NCBI GenBank assembly: GCA_002431285.1
Contig: DJEF01000047.1
Coordinates: forward strand, 49,805-93,568
From: Ruminococcaceae bacterium UBA5905
Lineage (GTDB): Bacteria > Bacillota > Clostridia > Oscillospirales > Acutalibacteraceae
DNA length: 43,764 bases
Direction of reading: 5' to 3'
The notes under the pieces are model-generated. The model worked only from the letters and a program-made list of their open reading frames with translations, ran no database searches and was not told the origin of the DNA. The translations under genes were made by a program, and so were the position numbers. Below, in pieces: positions 9,345-18,720 of this stretch (position 1 is its first letter; every line of letters starts with the position of its first letter).

Positions 9345-10781
9345 TCAATACGCCTTGCCCCAGACCACCATAGCCTTCGCCGGGCGGCCGCAGCACACGC
9401 AGGTATCCGCCAGCGTCTCCTGCTCAAAAGGCATACACCGGCTGGTGACGCCCGCCTCTTCCTTCAGGCGGTTCTCACAAGTCACATCGCCGCACCACAT
9501 TGCCTTGATCAGACCGGGGCGGGTAGCCGCCAGCTCCGTCAGCTCTTGCAGAGAGGTGGCGGAATAGGTCATGCTCTCCCGCCGCTCCAGCGCTTTCTGA
9601 TACAAACCGTCATGCACGGCCTTGAGCAGCTGCGGGATCATCGTCTCCAGCTCATCCAGCGACACCACGGTCTTCTCCCGGTTATCCCGGCGTACCAGCA
9701 CACACTGGTTATTCTCGATATCCCGCGGGCCGATCTCCAGCCGCAGCGGCACACCCTTCATCTCATATTCCGCAAACTTCCAGCCGGGGCTGTTGTCGCT
9801 GTCGTCCAGCTTCACCCGCACCACCGTCTGCAGCCGCTCCTGCAGCTCCCGGGCTTTCTCCAGCACGCCCGGCTTATGCTGGGCGATGGGCAGGATCACC
9901 AGCTGCACCGGCGCCACCGCCGGAGGCAGCACCAGGCCGTTATCGTCGCCATGGGTCATAATGATGGCGCCGATAATGCGGGTGGACAATCCCCAGGAGG
10001 TCTGGTGAGGATATTGCAGCTTGTTCTCCCGGTCGGTATACTGGATGCCAAACGCCCTGGCAAAGCCGTCGCCGAAATAATGGCTGGTACCGCTCTGCAG
10101 CGCCTTGCCGTCGTGCATCATCGCCTCGATGGTGTAGGTCGCCTCGGCGCCGGCAAATTTTTCCTTATCGGTCTTGCGTCCCTTGATGACCGGGATCGCC
10201 AGCGACTGCTCGCAGAAATCGGCATACACGTTCAGCATCCGCTCAGTTTCCTCAATTGCTTCCTGCGCCGTCTCGTGCATGGTATGTCCCTCCTGCCAGA
10301 AGAACTCCATCGTCCGCAGGAAGGGGCGGGTGGTCTTTTCCCACCGCACCACAGAGCACCACTGATTATACAGCTTCGGCAAATCCCGATAGGAATGAAT
10401 AATATCCTTATAGTGCTCGCAGAACAGCGTCTCCGAGGTGGGGCGCACACACAGCCGCTCCGGCAGCTCCTCATTGCCGCCATGAGTGACCCATGCCACC
10501 TCCGGGGCAAAGCCCTCTACATGATCCTTCTCCTTTTGCAGCAGGCTCTCCGGGATGAACATTGGCATCATCACATTCTCATGCCCCAGCGCCTTAAACC
10601 GGGCATCCAGGTCCGCCTTGATATTCTCCCACAGCGCCGTGCCGTAGGGCCGCACGATCATACAGCCCCGCACGCCCGCATAGGACGCCAGCTCCGCCTT
10701 TTTCACCACATCGGTGTACCACTGGGCAAAATCGTCCTCCATCGAGGTGATGGCCTCGACCATTTTTTTATTGTCCGCCAT
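9345..10781 (-). CDS. proS: Prolyl-tRNA synthetase, short eukaryote/archaea-like type
   Basis: 478-residue class II aminoacyl-tRNA synthetase that charges tRNA-Pro. Seen: [25 protein letters not shown], the motif 2 region with [22 protein letters not shown], and motif 3 [24 protein letters not shown]. The length and motif wording match the short group that lacks the large editing insertion of E. coli-type ProS (about 570 residues). The C-terminal region carries a Cys set (WCGDVTC ... CVCCG) compatible with the zinc-like domain of that group. It is the first gene of the minus-strand cluster and has its own promoter. I looked for a T-box leader upstream and saw none. Confidence 0.95.
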   Translation of the reverse strand: MADNKKMVEAITSMEDDFAQWYTDVVKKAELASYAGVRGCMIVRPYGTALWENIKADLDARFKALGHENVMMPMFIPESLLQKEKDHVEGFAPEVAWVTHGGNEELPERLCVRPTSETLFCEHYKDIIHSYRDLPKLYNQWCSVVRWEKTTRPFLRTMEFFWQEGHTMHETAQEAIEETERMLNVYADFCEQSLAIPVIKGRKTDKEKFAGAEATYTIEAMMHDGKALQSGTSHYFGDGFARAFGIQYTDRENKLQYPHQTSWGLSTRIIGAIIMTHGDDNGLVLPPAVAPVQLVILPIAQHKPGVLEKARELQERLQTVVRVKLDDSDNSPGWKFAEYEMKGVPLRLEIGPRDIENNQCVLVRRDNREKTVVSLDELETMIPQLLKAVHDGLYQKALERRESMTYSATSLQELTELAATRPGLIKAMWCGDVTCENRLKEEAGVTSRCMPFEQETLADTCVCCGRPAKAMVVWGKAY

Positions 10782-10835
10782 TGGATTGCCTCACTTTCCG
10801 GGTTTTGCTACGAACCCACAATAATACAGTATAGT

Positions 10836-10864
10836 AGTATACCGTATTTCCCCGGAATTTTCAA
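10836..10864 (-). promoter_or_regulatory. Promoter of proS
   Basis: On the minus strand TTGAAA (10864-10859), a 17-base spacer and TATACT (10841-10836) lie about 55 bases before the proS start, a near-consensus vegetative promoter. Confidence 0.75.
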
Positions 10865-11091
10865 CCATTATTGCAAACTTCCCGAAAAAAACTGCGGCAA
10901 CACGGCGCGCAAGCCAAAAAAATAAGCGCCCGTCCATCCCTATGGCGTGTGCGCATCGCCGACGCAAAGCAATTTGGGGCGGTTTTTTCGTTTTTTCGTC
11001 TCTCCGCGAGACGGGAGCGGCGTCTTTTGCATAATTCGCCGCCCGGCGGCGCATACTGTGTACAAACCGCATCGGAAAGGAGGAAGCTCTC
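10865..11091. other. Divergent intergenic between proS and DUF378 gene
   Basis: About 225 bases with T-rich pieces and a small hairpin (CGTCTC/GAGACG near 11000). The AGGAGG of the DUF378 gene is at its right end. A CATACT near 11052 might be the -10 of that gene but no good -35 is at proper distance. Confidence 0.4.
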
Positions 11092-11292
11092 ATGAATAAG
11101 GTTGCGTTGATTCTCACCATCATCGGTGCTTTGAACTGGGGCAGCATCGGATTGTTTCAGTTTGATCTGGTGGCATGGATTTTCGGCGGCGCCGGCACTC
11201 TGCTGGCACGCATCGTCTATACCGTGGTGGCGCTGGCCGGTATCTGGTGCATCTCTCTGCTGTTCCGTCCCAAAGCCAAAGCAACAAACTGA
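11092..11292 (+). CDS. DUF378 family small membrane protein
   Basis: 66 residues, two membrane helices joined by a short loop, with the family signature LTIIGALNWGSIGLFQFDLVAWIFG and a basic C-terminus. Matches the YuzA-like DUF378 family in length and motif; function unknown. AAAGGAGG lies 9 bases before the ATG. It appears monocistronic: a terminator follows at 11301. Confidence 0.9.
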   Translation: MNKVALILTIIGALNWGSIGLFQFDLVAWIFGGAGTLLARIVYTVVALAGIWCISLLFRPKAKATN

Positions 11293-11300
11293 TCGCGTGA

Positions 11301-11337
11301 GTCCGCCGGGGAATTTCCCCGACGGACTTTCCCTTTT
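11301..11337 (+). terminator. Terminator after DUF378 gene
   Basis: Arms 11301-11311 and 11317-11327 pair with a single mismatch (GTCCG and GGGG blocks), followed by TTTCCCTTTT. Lies 9 bases after the DUF378 stop. It also separates that gene from the convergent gene at 11349. Confidence 0.75.
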
Positions 11338-11348
11338 CCGCAGCTTCT

Positions 11349-11816
11349 TTACTCGCCCCGGATATCCAGATCCAGCCATCCCTGGCCCGTATGTACCGAC
11401 CGATCCAGTATATACACGATATAGCTCCCCGTTTCCGGCGGCTGGGCGCGAAATTGCAGCTTTCCCCCACCGACGCACGTGATGGTCTGCCCCGCCTGCA
11501 CCGCCGCCACGCAGTCCGGCGCGACCGCCGCATAATAGGTCTGCAATTGCTCCAGCGACAGCTCGCTCTGCAGCAGCACCGCCCCGAAATACCGCACGCT
11601 CTCGCCGGAGCCGTCGTACCGCCCGGCGGCCGAATAGCTGTCCAACAGCACGGTTTGCTCCGGCAGCGGCAGCGCCTTCAGACGCTTTTCCAGCCCCAGT
11701 GCGCGGCTGTTATTCACCAGCGGAATCACCAGCCCCGCCGTCAGCAGGAATGCACCCAGCAGCACCATCAATATCCGAATGATCCGCCGACAGGTTTGTT
11801 TCATTTTATCGTTCAC
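11349..11816 (-). CDS. Membrane-anchored protein of unknown function
   Basis: 155 residues. One N-terminal membrane helix (about 13-33, IRILMVLLGAFLLTAGLVIPLV) with a basic cytoplasmic start, then an extracytoplasmic part of about 120 residues with the pattern LPLPEQTVLLDSYSAAG, YFGAVLLQSELSLEQLQTYY and a C-terminal YIVYILDRSVHTG strand. The start is a GTG with GGGGGA 8 bases upstream; the ATG four codons later is the alternative. I recognise no named domain; the layout suggests a small extracellular sensor or structural protein. Confidence 0.65.
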   Translation of the reverse strand: MNDKMKQTCRRIIRILMVLLGAFLLTAGLVIPLVNNSRALGLEKRLKALPLPEQTVLLDSYSAAGRYDGSGESVRYFGAVLLQSELSLEQLQTYYAAVAPDCVAAVQAGQTITCVGGGKLQFRAQPPETGSYIVYILDRSVHTGQGWLDLDIRGE

Positions 11817-11913
11817 GGCACATCCCCCATTCCATACCGTACAGTATACAGCATCCCAGCCGATTTATCAACGGAAAAATCCGCCGGTCCTTAAAAAATA
11901 TGCCCAAGCGAAC

Positions 11914-11942
11914 TTGACATTCCTCCGACAGATGCTTATAAT
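11914..11942 (+). promoter_or_regulatory. Consensus promoter of the TetR gene
   Basis: TTGACA (11914-11919), exactly 17 bases, TATAAT (11937-11942): a perfect sigma-A type promoter about 50 bases before the tetR start. Confidence 0.9.
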
Positions 11943-11976
11943 AAAACAAGCGATGCGCAACAAGCGTTTTATTATA
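11937..11976. promoter_or_regulatory. Candidate TetR autoregulatory operator
   Basis: Perfect 11-bp inverted repeat, TATAATAAAAC (11937-11947) and its complement (11966-11976), separated by 18 bases. The left arm is the -10 box itself, so it cannot act as an RNA hairpin of this transcript and is more likely a protein-binding site. By position it should bind the TetR protein encoded just downstream. Confidence 0.6.
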
Positions 11977-11992
11977 GTCAGGAGGGTATATT

Positions 11993-12670
11993 ATGCCGCC
12001 GAAACCGAAATTCACCCGGTCGGAGGTCACGGATGCGGCGCTGGCTCTCGTCCGGGAGCAGGGCATCGAGCATCTGACCGCCCGGGATCTGGGGCTGCGC
12101 CTGGGCAGTTCCACCCGTCCCATCTTCACCGCATTCTGCTCTATGGAGGAGGTGCGCGAGGCGGTACATACACAGGCGCAGGAGCTGTTTGAACGCTATA
12201 TGGCCGTGGCCGAGCAATACAATCCCGCCTACAAGATGCGAGGTATGCAGTGGGTGCGCTTTGCCCGGGAGGAACCGCAGCTGTTCCGGCTGCTGTTCAT
12301 GCAGCGGTCGGGAATGAATATGGATCTGAATGAAGCGGTGAAATACGTGATGTTTGGGAAAGAAAACGACCTGGCCATCATCACCCGGGATTACCATGCC
12401 ACACCGGCGCAGGCGGAGCAGCTGTTCTCACAAATGTGGATCTATACCTACGGCCTGTGCGTGCTGGTCGCCACCGGCGTGTGCGACTTCACCCAGGGGG
12501 AGATCGCCCGGCGGCTGGGCGAAACATTCCAGGGCGCGGTGCACGTGATCCGCTCCTGTCCGCCGGACGTGACCGGGATTCAGCCGGTGCCGGCAGGCTC
12601 CGAGACAGGACGTACCATCGTCGAGCAGCACCCGGATCTGCAAAAGCAACCGGATGCAACCATCGGTTGA
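11993..12670 (+). CDS. TetR/AcrR family transcriptional regulator
   Basis: 225 residues. The N-terminal DNA-binding domain shows the TetR helix-turn-helix LTARDLGLRLGSSTRPIFTAFCSMEEVREAV (about 27-57). The rest is helical with the MRGMQWVRFAREEPQLFRLLFMQ segment found in a clostridial subgroup of ligand-binding TetR C-terminal domains. The last 30 or so residues are polar and look unstructured. The ligand is unknown. It has its own perfect promoter and an operator-like palindrome. It precedes the XRE/ABC exporter genes on the same strand and may control them, by analogy with TetR-exporter neighbours, but the 95-base gap holds no recognised shared site. Confidence 0.9.
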   Translation: MPPKPKFTRSEVTDAALALVREQGIEHLTARDLGLRLGSSTRPIFTAFCSMEEVREAVHTQAQELFERYMAVAEQYNPAYKMRGMQWVRFAREEPQLFRLLFMQRSGMNMDLNEAVKYVMFGKENDLAIITRDYHATPAQAEQLFSQMWIYTYGLCVLVATGVCDFTQGEIARRLGETFQGAVHVIRSCPPDVTGIQPVPAGSETGRTIVEQHPDLQKQPDATIG

Positions 12671-12765
12671 CACATTGACGGCCCCGCTTTCTTGCCCGCA
12701 ACCGGGAAAAATCGTATCCTCATGGCAGAGGGCGCCGGACGCCCCACAACAAGGAGGAATCCCCT

Positions 12766-13755
12766 ATGATCTTTGCCGATAAACTGATCTCTCTGCGCAA
12801 ACGGGCGGGCTGGTCCCAGGAGGAATTAGCCAACCAGCTGGATGTCACCCGTCAATCCGTGTCCAAATGGGAGGGCGCGCAATCCATCCCCGATCTGGAT
12901 AAAATCGTCCAGATGAGCCGCCTGTTCGGCGTCACCACCGACTATCTGCTCAAAGACGAGCTGGAGGAGCCGGAGAACGCTCCCGAGGACACGACACCTG
13001 CCCGCCGCCGGGTCTCGCTGGCGGAGGCGGCCGCCTATCTCGCCTGCCGCCGGGCGGTGGCGCCTCATATGGCGCTGGCGACCTTTCTGTGCATCCTGTC
13101 CCCGGCGCCGCTGCTGACGCTGATGGCGCTGAGCGATATCCCCACCGCGCCGGTATCGGAACGGGCCGCTGTCAGCATCGGCATGTGCCTGCTGCTGCTT
13201 CTGGTGGCGGCGGGGGTGGCGCTGTTCCTTTCCGTCGGAAACCGCTGCCGGGACTTTGCTTTTCTGGACAAGGTGCCTTTTGAGACGGAATACGGCGTTG
13301 CCGGGATGGTGCAGGAACGACAAAAGCAGTTCGCCCCCACTGCCGCCCGGCTGTATACCGTGGGCACGGTGCTATGCATTCTGGCGGCGGTGCCCCTGTT
13401 CCTGTCCGCCGGTCTGGCGACGAGCGATCTGGCCGGTGTGCTCGCCCTGGTCCTGCTGCTGCTGTTGGTCGGGCTGGGCTGTATGGCCTTCGTCTACGCC
13501 GGCACCGTCAGCGGCGCCATGAGCCGTCTGCTGGAGGAGGGCGCCAATGACCGTTCCCGCAAGCGGCAGAACGCCATCCGAGGCACGATCAGCACGGTAT
13601 ATTGGCTGGCGGTGACGGCAGTGTTCCTGCTGTATACCTTCGGGCCCCGCGGCAACGGGCAGCCCCGATACAGCTGGTTCATCTGGGCCATCGGCGGGGT
13701 GCTGTATGCCGCCGTGATGGCGGTAGTCAGTCTGCTGACCCGCCCCAAAGAGTAA
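12766..13755 (+). CDS. XRE-family regulator with C-terminal membrane domain
   Basis: 329 residues. An N-terminal XRE helix-turn-helix (residues 5-60; LRKRAGWSQEELANQLDVTRQSVSKWE) is followed by an acidic linker and then by about six hydrophobic segments from residue 103 on. DNA-binding domain fused to a membrane domain suggests a one-component sensor tethered at the membrane. AAGGAGG lies before the ATG. The gene ends 17 bases before the first ABC ATPase gene, which makes that exporter its likely target. Confidence 0.88.
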   Translation: MIFADKLISLRKRAGWSQEELANQLDVTRQSVSKWEGAQSIPDLDKIVQMSRLFGVTTDYLLKDELEEPENAPEDTTPARRRVSLAEAAAYLACRRAVAPHMALATFLCILSPAPLLTLMALSDIPTAPVSERAAVSIGMCLLLLLVAAGVALFLSVGNRCRDFAFLDKVPFETEYGVAGMVQERQKQFAPTAARLYTVGTVLCILAAVPLFLSAGLATSDLAGVLALVLLLLLVGLGCMAFVYAGTVSGAMSRLLEEGANDRSRKRQNAIRGTISTVYWLAVTAVFLLYTFGPRGNGQPRYSWFIWAIGGVLYAAVMAVVSLLTRPKE

Positions 13756-13772
13756 GAATAAGGAGGAGTTTC

Positions 13773-14681
13773 ATGGAACCTATCATCCAAATCGACCATC
13801 TGAACAAATCGTTCGGAGAGGTGCACGCCGTGCAGGATCTGTCCTTTCAGGTCAAACGCGGGGAGCTGTTCGCCTTTCTGGGCGTCAACGGTGCCGGCAA
13901 GTCCACCACCATCTCCATCCTGTGCGGCCAGCTGCGGGCGGACAGCGGCACGGTCACGGTCTGCGGTCATTCCGTGACAGAGGAGCCGGCGACGATCGCC
14001 GCCCGTCTGGGGGTGGTGTTCCAAAGCTCCGTGCTGGATCAGCCCCTGACGGTGCGGGATAATCTGCGCAGCCGGGCGGCGCTCTACGGTATCACCGGGC
14101 AGGCATTTGAAACCCGGCTGCAGGAGCTGGCGCGGCTGCTGGATTTTGAAAATCTGCTCCGCCGCACCGTGGGCAAGCTGTCCGGCGGCCAGCGCCGACG
14201 CATCGACGTGGCACGGGCGCTGCTACATAAGCCGGAGATCCTCATTCTGGACGAACCCACCACCGGGCTGGATCCCCAGACCCGCCGACAGCTGTGGGAC
14301 GTGATCGCTACCCTGCGCCGGGAGGAGGGGATGACCGTATTTCTCACCACCCACTATATGGAAGAAGCGGCCGACGCCGATTATGTGGTGATTCTGGACA
14401 GCGGCCGCATTGCCGCCGAGGGAACGCCGCTGGCTCTCAAAAACTCCTACACCGGCGACTACATCACCCTCTACGGCGCAGAAAAAAGCGCCGTGGAGGG
14501 CCTTGGATTGCCCATCGAGGAACTGCGGGGTGCCTTGCGGGTCAGCGTGCCGGACACCGCCGCAGCCACCCGGCTCATCGTAGCGCACCCGGAGCTGTTC
14601 ACCGATTATGAGATCATCAAAGGGAAAATGGACGATGTATTTTTGGCCGTCACCGGCAAAGCTCTGCCGGTGAAAAGCTGA
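13773..14681 (+). CDS. ABC transporter ATP-binding protein (ABC-2 exporter type)
   Basis: 302 residues from the ATG behind AAGGAGGAG; the frame is open further upstream but that part overlaps the XRE gene. Walker A GVNGAGKST, signature LSGGQRRR, Walker B LILDEP and the switch His in LTTHYMEE are all present. About 80 residues after the ATPase core, with alternating strands and helices, match the C-terminal domain of drug/antibiotic exporter ATPases of the DrrA/CcmA-like group. The permease follows 12 bases downstream. Substrate unknown; a toxic small molecule or peptide is plausible. Confidence 0.92.
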   Translation: MEPIIQIDHLNKSFGEVHAVQDLSFQVKRGELFAFLGVNGAGKSTTISILCGQLRADSGTVTVCGHSVTEEPATIAARLGVVFQSSVLDQPLTVRDNLRSRAALYGITGQAFETRLQELARLLDFENLLRRTVGKLSGGQRRRIDVARALLHKPEILILDEPTTGLDPQTRRQLWDVIATLRREEGMTVFLTTHYMEEAADADYVVILDSGRIAAEGTPLALKNSYTGDYITLYGAEKSAVEGLGLPIEELRGALRVSVPDTAAATRLIVAHPELFTDYEIIKGKMDDVFLAVTGKALPVKS

Positions 14682-14693
14682 GGAGGTACGCAT

Positions 14694-15593
14694 ATGGGTA
14701 AACTGGGTAACATGATCCGCCGCAATGTGCAGTTGTTTTTTAAGGATAAAGGGATGTTCTTCTGCTCCCTCATCACACCGCTGATCCTGCTGGTGCTGTA
14801 TGCGACATTTCTCGCCAAAGTATACCGGGACAGCTTTGCGGGGGCGGTACCGGCGGGGTTTGCCATCGACCCGGCGCTCATCGACGCCACCGTGGGCGGA
14901 CAGCTCATCTCCTCCCTGCTGGCGGTGAGCTGCGTGACGGTCGCTTTCTGCTCCAATCTGTTGATGGTGCAGGATAAGGTCAGCGGCGCCGTCCGGGATC
15001 TGACCGTCTCGCCTCTACGTCATTCCACCATGGCCCTATCCTACTACATCGCCTCCGCGCTGTCCACCCTCATCATCAGCCTGACGGCGCTGGGGATCAG
15101 CTCCCTGTATCTGTGGAAGATGGGCTGGTATATGTCCGGCACGGATGTGCTGCTCATGCTGCTGGACGTGGTGCTGCTGACCCTGTTCGGGGTCGGCCTG
15201 TCCTCCTGTGTGAACTTTCCGCTGAAAACCGCCGGGCAGGCCTCGGCGGTGGGCACCATCGTCAGCGCCAGCTACGGGTTCATCTGCGGCGCGTATATGC
15301 CCATCTCCAATTTTTCCTCCGGGTTGCAGACCGCGCTGTCCTTCCTGCCCGGCACCTACGGCACCAGCCTGCTGCGCAACCATGCGCTGGCCGGTGTATT
15401 CCGGGAGATGGAGCGCATCGGATTCCCGGCAGAGATCATTGACGGCATCCGCGGCTCCATCGACTGCAGCCTCACCTTCTTTGACCACCCGGTATCCGTG
15501 GGCGCCATGTATGCCGCCTTAGCGGGAGCCGTCCTGCTGTGCATCGGCATCTATGTGCTGCTCAATATGCGCCGCACGGCTGCCCGGCGATAA
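14694..15593 (+). CDS. ABC-2 type transporter permease
   Basis: 299 residues with six predicted membrane helices in the ABC-2 arrangement: one N-terminal helix (FFCSLITPLILLVLYATFLAKVY), an extracytoplasmic loop, four central helices and one near the C-terminus. The segment with SYGFICGAYMPISNFSSGLQ is the conserved ABC-2 region before helix five. It forms an exporter with the ATPase encoded immediately upstream. AGGAGG precedes the ATG. Confidence 0.9.
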   Translation: MGKLGNMIRRNVQLFFKDKGMFFCSLITPLILLVLYATFLAKVYRDSFAGAVPAGFAIDPALIDATVGGQLISSLLAVSCVTVAFCSNLLMVQDKVSGAVRDLTVSPLRHSTMALSYYIASALSTLIISLTALGISSLYLWKMGWYMSGTDVLLMLLDVVLLTLFGVGLSSCVNFPLKTAGQASAVGTIVSASYGFICGAYMPISNFSSGLQTALSFLPGTYGTSLLRNHALAGVFREMERIGFPAEIIDGIRGSIDCSLTFFDHPVSVGAMYAALAGAVLLCIGIYVLLNMRRTAARR

Positions 15594-15647
15594 GTCTACC
15601 CATCACGATCCGTCCGACTGTAATCCGACTGTAAGGAGAGAGTATTC

Positions 15648-16364
15648 ATGCTGTACATTGAACATCTGTCGAAAATCTACGACACCAAAAAGGCGGTGGA
15701 CGATCTGTCCCTGCACATCGCCCCCGGCGAAATCTACGGTTTCATCGGGCACAACGGCGCGGGCAAAACCACCACCCTCAAATCCGTCGCCGGCATCCTG
15801 CCCTTTGACGAGGGGCATATCCGCATCGGCGGCACCGACATCGCCGCCGACCCCATCGCCTGCAAAAAACTGCTGGCGTACATCCCCGACAACCCCGACC
15901 TGTATGAATATATGACAGGTATCAAGTATCTGAGCTTTATCGCCGACATTTTCGGCGTATCCGCCGCCGACCGCAAAGAGCGCATCGACCGGTACGCAGC
16001 GCTCTTTGAACTGTCCGGCGATCTGGGGCAGCCCATCGCCTCCTATTCCCACGGGATGAAGCAAAAACTGGCCATCATCGCCGCCTGGCTCCATGAGCCT
16101 CGGCTCATCCTCATGGACGAACCCTTCGTGGGACTCGATCCGAAAGCCGCCCACCTGCTCAAGGGTATGATGCGGGAGGTCTGCGACCGGGGCGGCGCCA
16201 TCTTCTTCTCCACCCACGTGCTGGAGGTGGCGGAAAAGCTGTGCGACAAGGTGGCCATCATCAAGGGAGGCAGGCTCATCCGCTCCGGCACCATGGAGGA
16301 GGTCAAGGGTGACGACAGTCTGGAGGACGTGTTTCTGGAACTGGAGGCGGAGAAAGAATGCTGA
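15648..16364 (+). CDS. ABC transporter ATP-binding protein (second exporter)
   Basis: 238 residues. Walker A GHNGAGKTT, a degenerate signature SHGMKQKLAI in place of LSGGQ, Walker B LILMDEP and a switch His in FFSTHVLE. The SxGMKQK form is common in ABC-2 exporters of this class. Its last 7 bases overlap the start of the permease gene, so they are co-translated. Confidence 0.92.
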   Translation: MLYIEHLSKIYDTKKAVDDLSLHIAPGEIYGFIGHNGAGKTTTLKSVAGILPFDEGHIRIGGTDIAADPIACKKLLAYIPDNPDLYEYMTGIKYLSFIADIFGVSAADRKERIDRYAALFELSGDLGQPIASYSHGMKQKLAIIAAWLHEPRLILMDEPFVGLDPKAAHLLKGMMREVCDRGGAIFFSTHVLEVAEKLCDKVAIIKGGRLIRSGTMEEVKGDDSLEDVFLELEAEKEC

Positions 16365-17953
16365 GAACCCTGCTGCATAAGCAGCTGCTGGAAATCTTCC
16401 GCAGCTACTTCTACAATCCGAAAACCAATAAAGCCCGCTCCAAAGGCGCTGTGGCAGCCTACATCGTGCTGTTTGTGGTGCTGATGGTAGGGGTTTTGGG
16501 CGGTATGTTCGGATTCCTGGCCTACTCCATCTGCCGTCCCTTAGCCGAATCCGGTATGGGCTGGCTGTATTATCTGGTCTTTGCCTTGTTGTCCCTGTTT
16601 TTGGGCGTATTCGGCAGCGTGTTCAACACCTTCTCCGGGCTGTATCAGGCCAAGGACAACGACCTGCTGTTGTCCATGCCCATTCCGGTGCGGTATATCC
16701 TCACCGCCCGGCTGCTGGGGGTCTATTTGATGGGGCTGATGTACAGCGGCACGGTGCTGCTGCCCGCCATCCTCATTTATTGGATCGTCTGCCCCCTCTC
16801 CGTCAGCTCCGTTCTGGGCGGGCTGATGCTGCTGGTGCTGATCTCCGCCGCCGACCTGCTGCTGTCCTGCGTGCTGGGGTATGTGGTGGCGAAGATCACC
16901 CAAAAGCTCAAAAACAAGAGTTTTATCACCGTGCTGGTGTCGCTGGTGTTCTTTGGCGTGTATTATTTGGTGTATTTCAAAGCCAACGACCTCATTGCGG
17001 CGCTGGTGGAGAATGCCGCTGTCTACGGCAGCAAGATTCAGGGCTCGGCGTGGCTGCTGTATCAGCTGGGTCTGGCGGGCACCGGTGCGCCGCTGGCGAT
17101 CCTGCTATGGGCCGCCATAATCGGCGTGCTGCTGGGACTGACCCTGTGGGTGCTGGCACGCAGCTTCCTGAAACTGGCCACCGCTGCCAATAAGGTGGAG
17201 CGGATCAAGGAGAAAAAAGGTCCCCTACGGGTGCAAACCCCCACCGCCGCCTTGCGGCGCAAGGAGTTCGGCCGGTTCTTCTCCAGCCCCAACTATATGC
17301 TCAACTGCGGCATGGGGCTGCTGATGCTGCCCCTCGCTGTCGTGGCGCTGCTGATCAAGGGCAGCGTGGTGCGGGAGGTGCTGGTGGAGTTGATGGGCAG
17401 CGCCGACCAGGCGACGGTGCTGCTGGGCGCCGTCCTGTGCTTGCTGGCGACCATGAACAATATGGCGGCTCCCTCCGTCTCTCTGGAGGGGAAAAGCCTG
17501 TGGCTGCTCCAATCCCTGCCCATCGCCCCCTGGCAGGTGCTGAAGGCAAAGCTGTCCGTGCAGCTCACCCTTACCGGACTGCCGCTGCTGCTGGGCATCG
17601 TCAGCGTCTGGATCGTGCTGCGCCCCTCGCTGCTCACCGGGCTGCTGACCGGCGTGCTGGTGCTGCTGGTGATGTGCCTGTTCACCGCCTTCGACCTGTA
17701 TATCGGGCTGAAAAACCCCAATCTCCACTGGACCAGCGAGATCGTCCCCATCAAGCAGAGCATGAGCGTCATGGTGGCGCTGCTGGGCGGCTGGGCGTAT
17801 GCGATCGTGCTGGGGGTCGGGTATCTGCTGCTGAGCGGCTTACTGCCCGTGCCGCTGTTCTTGGGGCTGGCGTCGCTCCTCACCGCCGGACTGGCGCTGT
17901 GGGCGTATCGTTGGCTCAGGACCCGGGGCGCTCAGCTGTTTGCCCAGCTGTAA
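16358..17953 (+). CDS. Large ABC exporter permease
   Basis: 531 residues, about twelve membrane segments in two halves, with a cytoplasmic basic stretch between them (KVERIKEKKGPLRVQTPTAALRRKEFGRFFSSPNYML). The DNDLLLSMPIPVRYILTARLLGVYLMG block is characteristic of a clostridial class of putative ABC exporter permeases. Overlaps the preceding ATPase by 7 bases. Substrate unknown. It ends 56 bases before the two-component system. Confidence 0.88.
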   Translation: MLRTLLHKQLLEIFRSYFYNPKTNKARSKGAVAAYIVLFVVLMVGVLGGMFGFLAYSICRPLAESGMGWLYYLVFALLSLFLGVFGSVFNTFSGLYQAKDNDLLLSMPIPVRYILTARLLGVYLMGLMYSGTVLLPAILIYWIVCPLSVSSVLGGLMLLVLISAADLLLSCVLGYVVAKITQKLKNKSFITVLVSLVFFGVYYLVYFKANDLIAALVENAAVYGSKIQGSAWLLYQLGLAGTGAPLAILLWAAIIGVLLGLTLWVLARSFLKLATAANKVERIKEKKGPLRVQTPTAALRRKEFGRFFSSPNYMLNCGMGLLMLPLAVVALLIKGSVVREVLVELMGSADQATVLLGAVLCLLATMNNMAAPSVSLEGKSLWLLQSLPIAPWQVLKAKLSVQLTLTGLPLLLGIVSVWIVLRPSLLTGLLTGVLVLLVMCLFTAFDLYIGLKNPNLHWTSEIVPIKQSMSVMVALLGGWAYAIVLGVGYLLLSGLLPVPLFLGLASLLTAGLALWAYRWLRTRGAQLFAQL

Positions 17954-18009
17954 TGCCGGAAATGTTCATTAAACGACCGCTCATCTGAGCGCATTGCCGG
18001 AGGAACTCT

Positions 18010-18681
18010 ATGTATAAGCTCATGATCGTCGAGGACGATCCGGGAATCTCCCGCGCCATCCGGGAGCAGGCGGAAAGCTGGGGCTTCACCGTGGAGGTGC
18101 CGGAGGATTTCCGGAATATCACCGCCGCCTTTACCGCCTTCCAGCCCCATTTAGTGCTGATGGACATTACGCTGCCTTTTTTCAACGGCTATCATTGGTG
18201 CACCGAAATCCGGCGGCTGTCGCAGGTGCCCATCATCTTCCTGTCCTCCGCCGCCGACAACATGAATATCGTCATGGCCATGAATCTGGGCGCAGACGAT
18301 TTCATCGCCAAGCCGTTTGACGCTAACGTGCTGATGGCGAAGGTGCAGGCCCTGCTACGGCGCACCTATGATTTCGTCGGAGCGGCCCCGGTGCTGGAGC
18401 ATCGGGGCGCGTTCCTCAACACCGGGGACAATTCCCTCACCTACAACAGCGTATCTGTCCCGCTCACCAAGAACGAATACCGCATTCTTCTGTGCTTGAT
18501 GGAAAACAAGGGCCGGGTGGTCAGCCGGGAGCAGCTGATGGAGCGGCTCTGGGAATCGGAGCAGTTCATCGACGAAAACACCCTGACCGTCAACGTGAAC
18601 CGGCTGCGCAAAAAGCTGGATGCCATCGGGCTGGAGAATTTCATCACCACAAAATTCGGTGTCGGATATCTGGTGGGTTAG
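18010..18681 (+). CDS. BceR-like response regulator (OmpR family)
   Basis: 223 residues. Receiver domain with acidic pair EDD (8-10), phospho-acceptor Asp52 in LMDITLPFFNG and conserved Lys in IAKPFD; then an OmpR-type winged helix (LTKNEYRILLCLMENKGRVVSREQLMERLW, ENTLTVNVNRLRKKL). The wording is typical of the regulators paired with intramembrane-sensing kinases and BceAB-type transporters, both of which follow directly. It should bind the inverted repeat at 19720-19739. GGAGG lies 7 bases before the start. Confidence 0.92.
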   Translation: MYKLMIVEDDPGISRAIREQAESWGFTVEVPEDFRNITAAFTAFQPHLVLMDITLPFFNGYHWCTEIRRLSQVPIIFLSSAADNMNIVMAMNLGADDFIAKPFDANVLMAKVQALLRRTYDFVGAAPVLEHRGAFLNTGDNSLTYNSVSVPLTKNEYRILLCLMENKGRVVSREQLMERLWESEQFIDENTLTVNVNRLRKKLDAIGLENFITTKFGVGYLVG

Positions 18682-18720
18682 AACACAACCGTTTTTCGGC
18701 CAAGCCGCAAGGAGGGCACA

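Noticed and set aside
8649..10925. Plus-strand open frame of about 758 codons
   Set aside because: Antisense to proS and a cyclophilin; composition is that of a reverse-strand shadow, while the minus strand shows full catalytic motifs.
10782..11091. T-box leader of proS
   Set aside because: Neither the AGGGTGGNACCGCG element nor an antiterminator/terminator pair is present on the minus strand; the leader is only about 50 bases.
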